DNA of 64,000 nucleotides from Cyclobacteriaceae bacterium (GCA_019638255.1 JAHBUD010000001.1:3224001-3288000), one strand, 5' to 3'. Shown: positions 8,374-17,959, counted from the first letter of the stretch. Made by a program: numbers and translations. Notes: generated by a model from the sequence alone, not told the origin.

Positions 8374-10886
8374 TGAGACTAAAGCACTATCAGGAAAAGG
8401 TTTTAAAGGAACTCAAAGAATATTTGAGTGCTTTGGCTGATGCCAAAAAAGAGTTTGAGGAAATTGCCGAACTCAAACCGCATTTGGCAAAGCATATCAA
8501 TTTCCCGAAAGAGGCTTGGGAAAAGGCAACAGGGCGTTCCATTTATCATTCCAAAACCAACGGGTTAGACGAGCCTTTGCCTGATATTTATTTGAAAGTT
8601 CCCACAGGTGGCGGAAAAACTTTGGTGGCTTGCCACGCCATTGACAATATCCAAAAAACCTATCTCAACAAACAAACAGGACTGATTTTGTGGGTTGTGC
8701 CATCTACGCAAATTTACCGACAAACTATTTCGGCTCTTAAAAATCGGGAGCATCCATACCGTCAGGTTTTGGATATTTCAAGCGGTGGCAGAACACTAAT
8801 CAAGGAAAAAACAGAAATGTTTAATCGCCTTGATGTGGAAGAAAATTTGGTTGTGCTGATGTTAATGCTTCCTTCTGCCAACCGTCAAAACAAGGAAACA
8901 TTAAAAGTTTTCAGAGACCAAGGCGGATTTACCGACTTTTTCCCTCGTGAAGATGATTTTGAAGGACACAAAAAACTAAAAGAACTCATTCCGAATTTGG
9001 ATTGCTTCACAACCGAAATGGAAGTTTTCGGAACGCAAATCAAAACTTCTCTTGGAAACACATTAAAAGTATTGCGTCCGCTTGTGGTAATTGATGAAGG
9101 ACACCGTGCTTATGGAGAAAACGCACGAAATACCATACGCAATTTTAATCCGTCTTTTATTCTTGAACTTTCGGCAACACCGCCACCCAACAGCAACGAG
9201 TTGGTAAAAATTACAGGTCGGGAACTGCACGAAGAAGAAATGATAAAGTTGGATATTCACCTTACCAACAAAACCAGTTTGGATTGGCAAGACACTTTAT
9301 TGGCAAGTTTTGAAAAACGGAATGATTTGGAGAAGAAAGCCAAAGAATACGAAGGAAACACAGGTGAATACATTCGTCCTATTTGCTTGATTCAAGTTGA
9401 ACGAACAGGAAAAGACCAACGAGATAAAAAATACATTCACGCAGAAGATGCCAAAGAATATTTAATCAAAAAATGCAATGTTCCAGAAAGTCATATTGCC
9501 ATAAAATCAAGCGAGAAAGACGATATTGAAGGCATTGACCTTTTTGCCAATGATTGCGAAATTCGGTATATCATCACTAAACAAGCGTTGCAAGAGGGTT
9601 GGGATTGTTCTTTCGCTTATGTGCTTACAGTGCTTACCAATCCATCATCTGCAACAGGTATAACGCAATTGGTCGGTCGAATTTTAAGACAACCATTTGC
9701 ACGTAAAACCAAAATTGCAGATTTGGATGAATGCTATGTTTACACATTCCGCCAAAATGCGAAATCTTTAGTAAGCGACATAAAAAAAGGATTGGAGGAT
9801 GAAGGATTGGGCGACATTGCAGGAAGAATTGTAAGTGATGAAGCAGGAACGGACACAGGCAGTTTAAAAGACCGAGTAATGCAATATCGTTCGGGCTTTA
9901 AAAAGTTTGAAGGAAAAATCTATTTGCCAAAATTCGTCATTCAGGAAAAAGAAAGTTGGCGAGATATGAATTTTGAAATAGATATTCTCAGCGAAATAGA
10001 TTGGGAAAGTATCAATATTGATGAAATCAAAAACCTTTCTCTCCAAAATAAGCGAAACCAAGAACAGGAAATCGCCTTAGGATTGAGTGATGAAGAAAAG
10101 GAATTACTTAAAGAAACAGGCAGAGAAGAAAAATCAGGCACTTTAGAAATTGACGAAGTATTTCTAACAAGACAGATAACGGAAATCATTCCCAATCCTT
10201 GGCATTGTTTCCAAATCGGAGAAAAAGCGATTCAACTACTTTTGGGAAAATACGAACGGGAAACAGTTGCAGCCAATTTTGTTTTCATCATTGAAGAACT
10301 CAAAAAGATTTTAGAGAAAGAGCGAAACCGTCTATCAGAACAGGTTTTCAGAAAAATGGTAGCTGACAAAAAAATATGTTTCTTCCTGATTACAGACAAA
10401 GGCGGTTTTGAATTGCCGTCAAGGATAAAAGTTAAGAGCAACAAACAGTTGGTGCGTAACGACAACACACCCATTCAAAAATCATTGTTCGACTATGTTC
10501 CTGAAGAAAACATAAACGACCTTGAAAAATCGGTTGCCATTTATCTTGACGAGCAAGAAAAATTATTGTGGTGGTATCGCAATATGAGCAGACAGGACTA
10601 CCACATACAAGGTTGGAAACGAAATAAAATCTATCCTGACTTCCTTGCAGCAGACAAACAAGAAGCCAAAGACGATTATGGAACTGTGTATGTTTTGGAA
10701 ACCAAAGGTATTCACCTCAAAAATGAGGATACCAAATACAAACAAGATGTATTTGCACTTTGCAACGAATTAGGAGCAAAAAAAGCTTGGAAAGAACTCT
10801 TTGACGAATTTCCAGACCACGACTTTGAATTTCAAGTAGTGTTTGAAGACGAATGGCAAAATAAGATTAACGAACTAATGGAATAA
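8373..10886 (+). CDS. res: Type III-like restriction endonuclease subunit (Res)
   Basis: 837 residues. Superfamily 2 helicase motifs: PTGGGKT near 77, DEGH near 240, SATPP near 266, QLVGRILRQP near 431. The C-terminus has a PD...ExK nuclease core (YPDFLAAD near 755, VLETKG near 775). These are the standard parts of type III Res. It would translocate or slide on DNA and cut when sites are unmethylated, with Mod. The stop codon lies only 16 bp from the T2 border element, so it is the last cargo gene. Confidence 0.9.
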   Translation: MRLKHYQEKVLKELKEYLSALADAKKEFEEIAELKPHLAKHINFPKEAWEKATGRSIYHSKTNGLDEPLPDIYLKVPTGGGKTLVACHAIDNIQKTYLNKQTGLILWVVPSTQIYRQTISALKNREHPYRQVLDISSGGRTLIKEKTEMFNRLDVEENLVVLMLMLPSANRQNKETLKVFRDQGGFTDFFPREDDFEGHKKLKELIPNLDCFTTEMEVFGTQIKTSLGNTLKVLRPLVVIDEGHRAYGENARNTIRNFNPSFILELSATPPPNSNELVKITGRELHEEEMIKLDIHLTNKTSLDWQDTLLASFEKRNDLEKKAKEYEGNTGEYIRPICLIQVERTGKDQRDKKYIHAEDAKEYLIKKCNVPESHIAIKSSEKDDIEGIDLFANDCEIRYIITKQALQEGWDCSFAYVLTVLTNPSSATGITQLVGRILRQPFARKTKIADLDECYVYTFRQNAKSLVSDIKKGLEDEGLGDIAGRIVSDEAGTDTGSLKDRVMQYRSGFKKFEGKIYLPKFVIQEKESWRDMNFEIDILSEIDWESINIDEIKNLSLQNKRNQEQEIALGLSDEEKELLKETGREEKSGTLEIDEVFLTRQITEIIPNPWHCFQIGEKAIQLLLGKYERETVAANFVFIIEELKKILEKERNRLSEQVFRKMVADKKICFFLITDKGGFELPSRIKVKSNKQLVRNDNTPIQKSLFDYVPEENINDLEKSVAIYLDEQEKLLWWYRNMSRQDYHIQGWKRNKIYPDFLAADKQEAKDDYGTVYVLETKGIHLKNEDTKYKQDVFALCNELGAKKAWKELFDEFPDHDFEFQVVFEDEWQNKINELME

Positions 10887-10902
10887 GCCAATGCACAGGT
10901 GT

Positions 10903-10960
10903 AAGCACATACCACAGCCCCTCAAAGCCGACCCACAAGCCAAAGCTGTGGTAAGAGCTT
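10903..10960 (+). repeat. T2 stem-loop, right border of cassette 4 cargo
   Basis: Arms AAGCACATACCACAGC and GCTGTGGTAAGAGCTT pair except at the two fixed A/A positions. The loop AGCCGACCCACAAGCC is close to that of the matching element in cassette 24 (57587-57643), which also follows directly on a restriction gene stop. Confidence 0.75.
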
Positions 10961-11120
10961 CCACCTCTCCCACCCGAGAAAAATTATTTTTTAAAATCTC
11001 CTTCCCTTCTAAAAATTTTAAAAACGCCAACACACAACCAGACAGAAAAACATTCGGACAGTTGGTTGCAAAACTCAATACTGACAAGGGTTGCAAGACA
11101 CGGACGACAAGAACGCCAGG
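10961..11120 (+). repeat. 3' frame of composite cassette 4
   Basis: Non-coding. Starts CCACCTCTCCCACCCGAG and runs through A/T-rich sequence to GGACGACAAGAACGCCAG. The same order is seen after the type I system of cassette 24 (57644-57792). Short ORFs here on both strands look spurious. Confidence 0.6.
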
Positions 11121-11252
11121 GCATAACACGGGTTTGGCGCAAGTGGCGGTTCGGTGCTTCTGTGACAGTTTTGTGGGTAAACAAACTGTAGTGCATTTAA
11201 TAAACATTTGTGGTGGAAATCGCCACCTTCGCCAAGCCCGAAAACGTTGGCA
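11121..11252 (+). repeat. attC-like site 4, closes cassette 4 (3093-11246), short class
   Basis: Left core GCATAAC, right core GTTGGCA. Start GTTATGCCCAAGCG (3092) pairs with end CGCCAGGGCATAAC more than 8 kb away, which ties the whole restriction locus into one cassette. Arms GGGTTTGGCG / CGCCAAGCCC are specific to this site. Confidence 0.9.
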
Positions 11253-11444
11253 GTAATAGGGCCCGGACAAATTTGCGTTTCAAACAAACGGTGGACATTC
11301 TACTAACAAAGACTTCCCACGGGGACAAGTGAACGGCTTCTGGGCAACTTGGACTTCTAAAATTAACAACGTTGGACACATGAAAAATAAAACGGCCGAC
11401 CCTTCGCATTTTTAAGGAAAGTTGTCCTCTGAATTGCCCGCGCA
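11253..11444 (+). repeat. 5' frame of composite cassette 5
   Basis: Begins AATAGGGCCCGGACAAATTT. It is collinear for about 190 bp with the frames at 29814-30006 and 35874-36069, and for its first ~100 bp with 58535-58646. TTCCCACGGGGACAAGTG followed by GGCTTC resembles an attC centre, and AACGTTGG near 11368 resembles a right core, so the frame may contain a decayed site. No ORF. Confidence 0.65.
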
Positions 11445-11524
11445 TTTGGCACATGCCTTAGCCCTGCCTACCGGCAGGCAGGCGCACAACCCAACGCGAC
11501 ACTAAAGCTATGGCAAGAGCCAAA
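11445..11524 (+). repeat. T2 stem-loop, left border of cassette 5 cargo, with a palindrome in its loop
   Basis: Outer arms TTTGGCACATGCCTTAGC and GCTATGGCAAGAGCCAAA. The loop is longer than in related elements because a 20 bp palindrome-like unit (11463-11482) has been added. Without it, the element matches those at 30007 and 36070. Confidence 0.7.
11463..11482. repeat. Short CCTGCC/GGCAGG palindromic repeat
   Basis: CCTGCC TACC GGCAGG plus a trailing CAGG. This type of short palindrome is scattered in many Bacteroidota genomes. Here it has landed in the loop of a T2 element; the sister elements lack it. Confidence 0.5.
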
Positions 11525-11557
11525 TCCCACTGGTTTAATAGAATGAAAAGAGGAGAA

Positions 11558-14200
11558 CTATTCAGCCCTGAGACTCTTTACAGGATTTTCCAAAGAAGCT
11601 TTTATGGACTGATACCCTGTTGTGAGGAGTACAATGAATGCAGCTGCTATCCCTGCCAATGCAAACATCCACCACGATAAAGAAATGCGATAGGAAAAAT
11701 CTTCAAGCCATTGATTCATGAAATAAATTGAAATGGGTGAAGCCACCATCAGCGACACCGCTACCAGCTTCATAAAATCTTTGTTGAGCATCAAGACAAT
11801 ATTGGATATAGATGCGCCCAATACTTTACGGATTCCGATTTCCTTGGTTCGCTGCTCCGTAACAAAGGCAATTAACCCAAACATACCGAGGCAAACAATG
11901 AAAATGCCAAGTCCTGTCAAACAAGAAAACAAAACCTTAAAGCGTTCTTCATCAGCGTGAAGATTTTTAAAATTGTCATCCAGAAACGTATAGGAGAACG
12001 GGCGTTGTGGAGCAAATTCCTTCCAGATTTCCTCTACCTGACGAACGGTTTCAACCAGATCGCCTGCCGATGTTTTGATAAAAAGCTTTGAGGTAAAATC
12101 TAACTGTACAAAGAAATTATTCCGGATCAGGAAAGCAAATGGCTTGATCGGTTCATGGAAAGACGCAAAATGAAAGTCGCTAACCACACCGACAACAGAA
12201 GTATACAATGCGGTATCTAAAGAGCTGGCATCCCACCTAAGCTGTTGACCAATGGGATCAGTGAGATTAAAATCACGCACCGCAGCTTCATTCAGTATGA
12301 TGGTATTAATAGTATCTGCAGGAAAGTCAAGGGAGAACTGACGACCTTCCAGCAGTTGTATCCCTAATGCATCGAGGTAATCATAATTAACCTGGCAGAG
12401 ATTAATCATCCGGTCGGTTTGTGAATTTTCCGTAAGGATATTTCCCGTCCAATTAGGTGCCCCAACAGTACTGGTGGAAGAAGCACCGACTTTTTTTACA
12501 CCCGCAAGTTGCGCTATGCTTTGTTCCATCACCTGACGGTTGCTCAACTGCCCTGCGTTGGAAATCACGATGACATGCTCTTTGTCAAAACCGGGATGCT
12601 TGTTACCAATGTAATTCATCTGACTTATCACCACAGTTGTTCCGATAATCAGACAAGTGGATATGGTAAACTGCAGGCACACGAGGGCCTTTCGCAACCA
12701 ACTTGCACTACCAGCCACTTGCGTATTGCTGGCTTTCAAAACGCGCACAGGATTAAAGGACGATAAGTAAACTGCGGGATAAAGACCGGCAATAATTCCG
12801 ATAACAACTGCAAGACCTGGCAAAGACAACCAAACCAACCAAAGCTCTGGTTGAAATAATTCAAGTTGCTTCCCTGCCAACTGGTTAAAAGGATGAAGAA
12901 GTAATGTGATCAGTACAACAGCAAACGCAAAAGCAAGTATGGCAATCAGAACGGATTCAGTTAAGAACTGGAAAATCAGACCGCGTTGTAAAGCGCCTGA
13001 CGTTTTACGGATGCCTACTTCTTTTGCTCTTTTGGTTGACCGGGCTGTGGCTAAGTTGATGTAGTTGATCCCAGCCATAAAAATTACGAATAGGGCAATG
13101 GTTATTAAAATCCGAATCACGGATATATCATTATTCGATCCTAATTCTCCTTTCAGCTTGGAGTGAAGGTGAATGTCTGTGAGTGGCTGGAGATGGAATT
13201 TATCTAATGGTCTGCGTTCATATTTAGATTGCGCATAGGCTTTAACCTTGGCTTCAAAGTTTATAGGGTTAACTGATTCTTTTAATTTAATATAGGTGTG
13301 ATACCTGGGTGGCCCCCATGTGGTGATAAATCTGCTTTCCGGTAATCTGTGGGGAACCAGGATGTCGAATTTGAAGTGCGAGTTGGCAGGCACATCTTTT
13401 ACCACACCTGCTACAAAGTAGTCCGCGTCTTCCGCCTTCATCGGTTTCCCGATTGGGTCATCGCTCCCGAAATATTTTAGCGCGGTTGTTTCTGTGATCA
13501 CAATCGATTGAGGTGTGATGAATGCATCTTTCTGTGAACCTTTTACAAATGGAAAAGAAAACACCCGGAAGAGACTTGTGTCGGCACCATAGAGACGGTC
13601 TTCATAAAATTGTTTATCGCCATAAGTCATAACAAGAGGTCGGCTTTGAAAAAGCGCTGTGGCTGCTTCCAGTTCGGGCAGATCAGTACGCATGGTCAGG
13701 GCCATAGCCCCCGGGGTTGTGGCATACGGCTCGAGTTGATCGGCATTGTTCATTTCATCACGAACGACCCGGTAGATACGTTCAGCACCATCATGATACC
13801 GGTCAAAGCTTTGCTCATGACGAACGTAGAGCAAAATGAGAATGCAACATGCCATGCCAACGGCAAGCCCGGTAATGTTGATCAGGCTGTATTGCCACTG
13901 GGTGCGCAGCGTGCGCCACGCGATCTTGAAATAGTTTTGAAGCATATCAGCATGAGTTGGATGTAATGAATGATCATGATGGGATTCAAGTGATTTTCTT
14001 TTTGCAAATGGTCTCAGCATGCGAAGTACCGTCCAGGTATACCGCTGGCGGGCAATAGGCAGGTCGTCTGTTTCTATCCAATGCTTGTATAGTTCAAGTA
14101 AGTCGCCCTGCACCTCTTCCAACGTATCGGCAGGTGTAAATTTTTTCAATAGCCAATCGGCCAAGCGGGGAGGTTTGATATGGTTATTTTTATTTGACAT
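11558..14200 (-). CDS. FtsX/MacB-type ABC permease with N-terminal prefix domain
   Basis: 880 residues on the minus strand. The N-terminus (about 10-65, LADWLLKKFTPADTLEEVQG) is the permease prefix domain found in Bacteroidota next to PadR regulators. Then comes the MacB/FtsX layout: one helix near 100-120 (GLAVGMACCILILLYV), a periplasmic domain, three helices (about 365-470), a second periplasmic domain, and a C-terminal FtsX block with EQRTKEIGIRKVLGAS. No ATPase is encoded nearby, so it would need one in trans. It is transcribed against the array direction together with the PadR gene. Confidence 0.85.
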   Translation of the reverse strand: MSNKNNHIKPPRLADWLLKKFTPADTLEEVQGDLLELYKHWIETDDLPIARQRYTWTVLRMLRPFAKRKSLESHHDHSLHPTHADMLQNYFKIAWRTLRTQWQYSLINITGLAVGMACCILILLYVRHEQSFDRYHDGAERIYRVVRDEMNNADQLEPYATTPGAMALTMRTDLPELEAATALFQSRPLVMTYGDKQFYEDRLYGADTSLFRVFSFPFVKGSQKDAFITPQSIVITETTALKYFGSDDPIGKPMKAEDADYFVAGVVKDVPANSHFKFDILVPHRLPESRFITTWGPPRYHTYIKLKESVNPINFEAKVKAYAQSKYERRPLDKFHLQPLTDIHLHSKLKGELGSNNDISVIRILITIALFVIFMAGINYINLATARSTKRAKEVGIRKTSGALQRGLIFQFLTESVLIAILAFAFAVVLITLLLHPFNQLAGKQLELFQPELWLVWLSLPGLAVVIGIIAGLYPAVYLSSFNPVRVLKASNTQVAGSASWLRKALVCLQFTISTCLIIGTTVVISQMNYIGNKHPGFDKEHVIVISNAGQLSNRQVMEQSIAQLAGVKKVGASSTSTVGAPNWTGNILTENSQTDRMINLCQVNYDYLDALGIQLLEGRQFSLDFPADTINTIILNEAAVRDFNLTDPIGQQLRWDASSLDTALYTSVVGVVSDFHFASFHEPIKPFAFLIRNNFFVQLDFTSKLFIKTSAGDLVETVRQVEEIWKEFAPQRPFSYTFLDDNFKNLHADEERFKVLFSCLTGLGIFIVCLGMFGLIAFVTEQRTKEIGIRKVLGASISNIVLMLNKDFMKLVAVSLMVASPISIYFMNQWLEDFSYRISLSWWMFALAGIAAAFIVLLTTGYQSIKASLENPVKSLRAE

Positions 14201-14218
14201 GCCTTTCCATGCTCAAGG

Positions 14219-14551
14219 TCATGATAAGTACATCGCTTTCTGTGGTAGGGATTCCCACAGTTGAGTGCGGATATCCCTGACATCCTTCAAGGCTCGGCCA
14301 CCGGCAGCAGTCAGCCGGAAGAAGCGTTTTCTGCGACCACCTCTCTCTGCAGTGGCCCCACCCATTTTAGAAGTAAGAAATCCCTTTTCCTCCAGCCGTT
14401 GCAAGGTAGTATGCACGGTGTTGAACCCTACCGATCGGCTAGTTTGTTTTTCGATTTCCAGCGTAACAGACACCCCGTAGGCCTCATCATCCAGCACAGC
14501 GACTGATAACAAAACGATCTCTTCAAATTCACCTAAATAAGTTTTTCTCAT
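14219..14551 (-). CDS. PadR-family transcriptional repressor
   Basis: 110 residues from the ATG complementary to 14549-14551. A winged helix (about 1-85) with the LGEFEEIVLLSV start, TVHTTLQRLEEKGFL recognition segment and RRKRFFRLTAAG wing is typical of PadR. It lies 18 bp upstream of the permease on the same strand; this pairing is widespread and indicates that PadR controls the permease. An upstream extension to 14644 has no support. Confidence 0.85.
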   Translation of the reverse strand: MRKTYLGEFEEIVLLSVAVLDDEAYGVSVTLEIEKQTSRSVGFNTVHTTLQRLEEKGFLTSKMGGATAERGGRRKRFFRLTAAGGRALKDVRDIRTQLWESLPQKAMYLS

Positions 14552-14655
14552 AGCAGCTATAAATATATTATATCTTATTTTGTAGAACAAATAAAATAAA
14601 CTAAATTTAATCAAGCATATCAGTGGCAGAACCAGGGCAAGCAATAATTGAGCAT

Positions 14656-15078
14656 ATGAACGAAGTAAATCTTAAACAGGTAGTGCCCTTTTTTATGGTA
14701 ACTGACATGGATCGTTCCATAGCCTTTTATGTAGACGGCCTTGGTTTTGAGTTGAAGACAGACTGGCGACCCAGGGGAAGGATTGAATGGTGTTACCTGG
14801 AAAGGGAAGGCGTAGCCCTGATGCTGCAGGAATACCGCGAAGGACTCAGGCCAATGGAGAAACCCGGTGTAGGCGTATCCATTTGTTTTATTTGTCAGGA
14901 TGCTTTGAAGCTGTACACAGAATTTCTAAAAAAAGAACTTCAGCCTAAGGAACCATTTGTTGGAAACAACATGTGGGTTACATCAATAGGTGACCCGGAC
15001 GGCTACAAACTGGATTTTGAAAGCCCTACTGAAGTAGCAGAAGAAACAAAATACAGAGATTGGATTGATAAAAAATAA
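14656..15078 (+). CDS. VOC (glyoxalase/bleomycin-resistance) family protein
   Basis: 140 residues from the ATG at 14656. One vicinal-oxygen-chelate module: VVPFFMVTDMDRSIAFYVDGL at the start and DPDGYKLDFESP at the end, with His/Glu-type metal positions partly replaced. Members bind or transform small hydrophobic or antibiotic molecules. Divergently transcribed from padR. Two further VOC genes follow within about 1.2 kb. Confidence 0.8.
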   Translation: MNEVNLKQVVPFFMVTDMDRSIAFYVDGLGFELKTDWRPRGRIEWCYLEREGVALMLQEYREGLRPMEKPGVGVSICFICQDALKLYTEFLKKELQPKEPFVGNNMWVTSIGDPDGYKLDFESPTEVAEETKYRDWIDKK

Positions 15079-15150
15079 GACCAGCCCACTTATATTAAAT
15101 ACTGGGCAGCTATTAATAATGCATTTAGTTTCACTTTAACAATATATTAT

Positions 15151-15501
15151 ATGAAACAGCAATTATCTCCGATGCTTGTACTGATCGTATGTGCTGTTAC
15201 GATTGTGCTCCTGGCATCACGGTCTCCCAAAGAGACCTTCGACAAAATCAGCGTTCGCGAATTTGAGTTAGTAGACAGCAAGGGTAAACAGCGGGTATCC
15301 ATTAAAGTCGAGGAAAATGATGAAGTCCTTCTTCGGCTGCGAGATCAAAACGGAACAATACGTGTAAAATTGGGAGCCGATGAAAAGGGCTCAGGTTTGT
15401 TACTTTTAGATAGTGAGACCAATCCGGGTATTCACGCATTGGCCAAGAAAGGCGCAAGCTTTACCGTGACCGATAAGGACGGGAAAAAGAAAACCTATTG
15501 A
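15151..15501 (+). CDS. Membrane-anchored small beta-rich protein
   Basis: 116 residues, not recognised. An N-terminal hydrophobic helix (about 7-24) is followed by a periplasmic part with repeated short strands: VREFELVDSKGKQRVSI, VLLRLRDQNGTIRVKLGAD, GSGLLLLDSETN. Each resembles a D-x-x-G type beta hairpin. Probably an anchored periplasmic protein of unknown role. The stop is separated from the next VOC gene's ATG by 6 bp. Confidence 0.6.
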   Translation: MKQQLSPMLVLIVCAVTIVLLASRSPKETFDKISVREFELVDSKGKQRVSIKVEENDEVLLRLRDQNGTIRVKLGADEKGSGLLLLDSETNPGIHALAKKGASFTVTDKDGKKKTY

Positions 15502-15507
15502 GTGCTT

Positions 15508-15864
15508 ATGAAATTCGAAAAATCAAACCCGATCCTTTTTTCAAAGGATGTAAAGAAAAGTTTAACGTACTATACTGAAGTCTTAGGGTTTGAAGACTCC
15601 TGGGAATGGGGCGAGCCCACGGATTTTGGCGGTATAGTAAAAGATGATGTGGAGGTATTTTTCTGTCTAAACGGGCAGGGTAATCCGGGAACCTGGTTGG
15701 CCATTATAGTGGATGATGTAGATGCCTATTACGAAACCATCAAGGCCAAAGGGGCAAAAATTATTTCCGCACCGCAAAGCATGGAGTGGAATATGCGGGA
15801 GATGCTGGTAGAAGACCCCGATGGTCACATCATCAGATTTGGCCATCGAATTGAATGTGATTGA
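15508..15864 (+). CDS. VOC family protein
   Basis: 118 residues from the ATG at 15508; a GTG at 15502 is also in frame. Typical halves: NPILFSKDVKKSLTYYTEVLG and MLVEDPDGHIIRFGH. The sequence resembles bleomycin-resistance-like VOC proteins that sequester drugs, but specificity cannot be read. Four bp separate it from the next VOC gene, so the two are probably co-transcribed. Confidence 0.8.
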   Translation: MKFEKSNPILFSKDVKKSLTYYTEVLGFEDSWEWGEPTDFGGIVKDDVEVFFCLNGQGNPGTWLAIIVDDVDAYYETIKAKGAKIISAPQSMEWNMREMLVEDPDGHIIRFGHRIECD

Positions 15865-15867
15865 ACC

Positions 15868-16269
15868 ATGGCAAACCTCACACACATATGGCCTTTCTTT
15901 ATTGTTGCAGACCTAAAAGCTTCGGTTTCCTTTTATGTGGATAAACTTGGATTTGAAGTGCGACACAGCGGCCCTGATGACGAACCGTATTGGGCTATTG
16001 TTGGCCGGGATAACGTCTCCATTATGCTGAAGGAAATTGTTCCCGATGTAAAACCCATCCCCAATCACACACGTCAGGAATGGGCCCGATGGGATGCCTA
16101 CATCCATGCTGCCGACCCGGACAAACTGTTCGCGGAATATCGTTCCAGGGAGATCACATTTCACCACACCCTCCGGGATGATGAGGATGGTTTACGTGGA
16201 TTTGAACTTGCAGATCAGGATGGGTACGTGCTATTCTTTGGGCGTCCCAAAAAGCAGCCATCTGATTAA
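15868..16269 (+). CDS. VOC family protein
   Basis: 133 residues. WPFFIVADLKASVSFYVDKLG at the start and FELADQDGYVLFFGRP at the end define the VOC fold, with a central HAADPDKLFAEY helix. Third VOC gene of this cargo. The three are divergent from one another, so they are not a recent tandem duplication. Confidence 0.8.
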   Translation: MANLTHIWPFFIVADLKASVSFYVDKLGFEVRHSGPDDEPYWAIVGRDNVSIMLKEIVPDVKPIPNHTRQEWARWDAYIHAADPDKLFAEYRSREITFHHTLRDDEDGLRGFELADQDGYVLFFGRPKKQPSD

Positions 16270-16310
16270 TGCGATGCAGGTTAGTAGTCTGATTAATAAA
16301 ATTAAACAAA

Positions 16311-17048
16311 ATGAAAGAGATTACCTTGACGTTTGAAGAAATAAACTACACGTTCCCGATGGTTTTCGTAAAGGGAACAGGTGAACGGTACTTTCTTTTT
16401 GGCCTGGAGAATGACCTCTTGAAAATCAGTGTCAAGGATTTTTATATTTCCAGGTTTCCCGTGACACAACGTTTGTGGAAACATGTGATGGGTTCTAATC
16501 CTGCTTTTTCTGCCAGCGATAACAAGCCTGTAGAAAATGTATCATACAATGAAATTATATCGGACAATGGATTCTTACAAAAGCTAAGCGTCCTGGCTAA
16601 GGAACGAGTTAGCAAACAACTTGCACAAACAATTCCAGTTCAATTCAGATTACCATCTGAATCAGAGTGGGAGTATGCCGCCCGTGGAGGTATTTATTGT
16701 GGAGACTATTACGTATACAGCGGTAGTGACAATATAGAAGAAGTTGGATGGTACAAAGGGAACAGTCGTGATGAAAGCAAAGATGTTGGGCTGAAAAAGT
16801 CCAACCAGCTTGGATTACACGACATGAGCGGTAATATATGGGAATGGTGTTTAGATTATTATCATCGCGATACAAAAAAAATTCCGCTTGACGGAAGCCC
16901 CTGCCTTGAAGAAAGCCCGGAAAGAGTTCTGCGGGGTGGCTGTTACCATAATTATGCCGCTCACTGCACCGTTATGAAACGGTATGAAATAAATCCCGAT
17001 TATAGAGATGGATGCATTGGTTTTCGACTAGCTCTATCAATTTTTTAA
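16311..17048 (+). CDS. SUMF1/formylglycine-generating-enzyme-like protein
   Basis: 245 residues. The FGE-sulfatase fold is shown by FYISRFPVTQRLWKHVMG near 45-62, RLPSESEWEYAARGG near 115, GLHDMSGNIWEWCLDYY near 165 and VLRGGCYHN near 203, ending IGFRLALS. There is no sulfatase nearby and no signal peptide, so it may be a non-catalytic or other-substrate member, as many bacterial ones are. Probably cytoplasmic. Confidence 0.8.
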   Translation: MKEITLTFEEINYTFPMVFVKGTGERYFLFGLENDLLKISVKDFYISRFPVTQRLWKHVMGSNPAFSASDNKPVENVSYNEIISDNGFLQKLSVLAKERVSKQLAQTIPVQFRLPSESEWEYAARGGIYCGDYYVYSGSDNIEEVGWYKGNSRDESKDVGLKKSNQLGLHDMSGNIWEWCLDYYHRDTKKIPLDGSPCLEESPERVLRGGCYHNYAAHCTVMKRYEINPDYRDGCIGFRLALSIF

Positions 17049-17095
17049 ATGAAAGCAAATCATTTTATTATTATCTATTCTATATGACTTATTGT

Positions 17096-17950
17096 ATGAG
17101 AAGTGAAGATGAAATGATGGAATTGATTTTAAAAATAGCGAAAGCTGACGAAAGAATCAGGGCAGCTCTGCTCAGTGGTTCAAGGGCTAATCCGGAGACT
17201 GCAAAAGATATATTTCAGGACTTTGATATTATTTATGTCGTTACGGAGTTGGATTCATTTATGAAGGACCATTCATGGATTGATGTTTTTGGTGAACGAA
17301 TTATTATGCAACTGCCAGAAGAAATGATTATAGGTGAAAAAGCTATCCATTCATTTTCATATTTAATGCTCTTTAAAGACAGAAACAGAATTGATTTGAC
17401 ACTTTTTCCGATTGATAAACTGGAAACTGAGTTTAGGCAGGATAGTCTGACGATTCGACTTATTGACAAGGATAAACGCTTTGAAAATTTAGCATCCCCA
17501 ACAAATACAGACCATTTGATTCAAGAACCTACCGAAAAATTATTTATAGATTGTTGCAATGAATTCTGGTGGGTAAGCACTTATGTTGGGAAAGGCCTAT
17601 GGAGAAATGATATCCCGTACGCTAAAGATATGTTGGAGGGAACTGTGCGGAGTATGTTCATGAAAATCATTGAATGGAATATCGGTATCCAGACAAATTT
17701 CAATGCATCTTTTGGGCAAAGTGGTCGAAATATGAAAAAGTATATTTCGAATGAACTTTACGATAAGATACTTTCTACTTACCCGGACAGTAACATCAGA
17801 AATATCTGGCACTCATTATTTCTAATGAATGATTTATTTGACGAACTTGCAAAGGGAATCGCAAATAAAATGAGATTTACTTATAATGAAAGTGAGGCCA
17901 ATAATGTAAAAGAGCATCTGAAGTGGGTACAATCGACAAACAAAAATTAA
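17096..17950 (+). CDS. Aminoglycoside 6-adenylyltransferase (ANT(6)-like)
   Basis: 284 residues from the ATG at 17096, the usual length for AadK/AadE-type enzymes; an in-frame upstream extension overlaps the SUMF1 gene. Nucleotidyltransferase signature: LLSGSRANP at about 26-34, then the paired acids in FQDFDIIYV and the later RIDLTLF. The C-terminal helical domain includes EPTEKLFIDCCNEFWWVSTYV and GKGLWRNDIPYAKDML, both typical of the family. It would AMP-modify streptomycin. It lies inside a cassette, so it is likely to be mobile. Confidence 0.85.
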   Translation: MRSEDEMMELILKIAKADERIRAALLSGSRANPETAKDIFQDFDIIYVVTELDSFMKDHSWIDVFGERIIMQLPEEMIIGEKAIHSFSYLMLFKDRNRIDLTLFPIDKLETEFRQDSLTIRLIDKDKRFENLASPTNTDHLIQEPTEKLFIDCCNEFWWVSTYVGKGLWRNDIPYAKDMLEGTVRSMFMKIIEWNIGIQTNFNASFGQSGRNMKKYISNELYDKILSTYPDSNIRNIWHSLFLMNDLFDELAKGIANKMRFTYNESEANNVKEHLKWVQSTNKN

Positions 17951-17959
17951 CGGAATGGC

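Noticed and set aside
10891..11454. Several overlapping ORFs on both strands between res and the permease
   Set aside because: They lie in the T2 element, 3' frame, attC and 5' frame; parallel frames in other cassettes do not keep them open.
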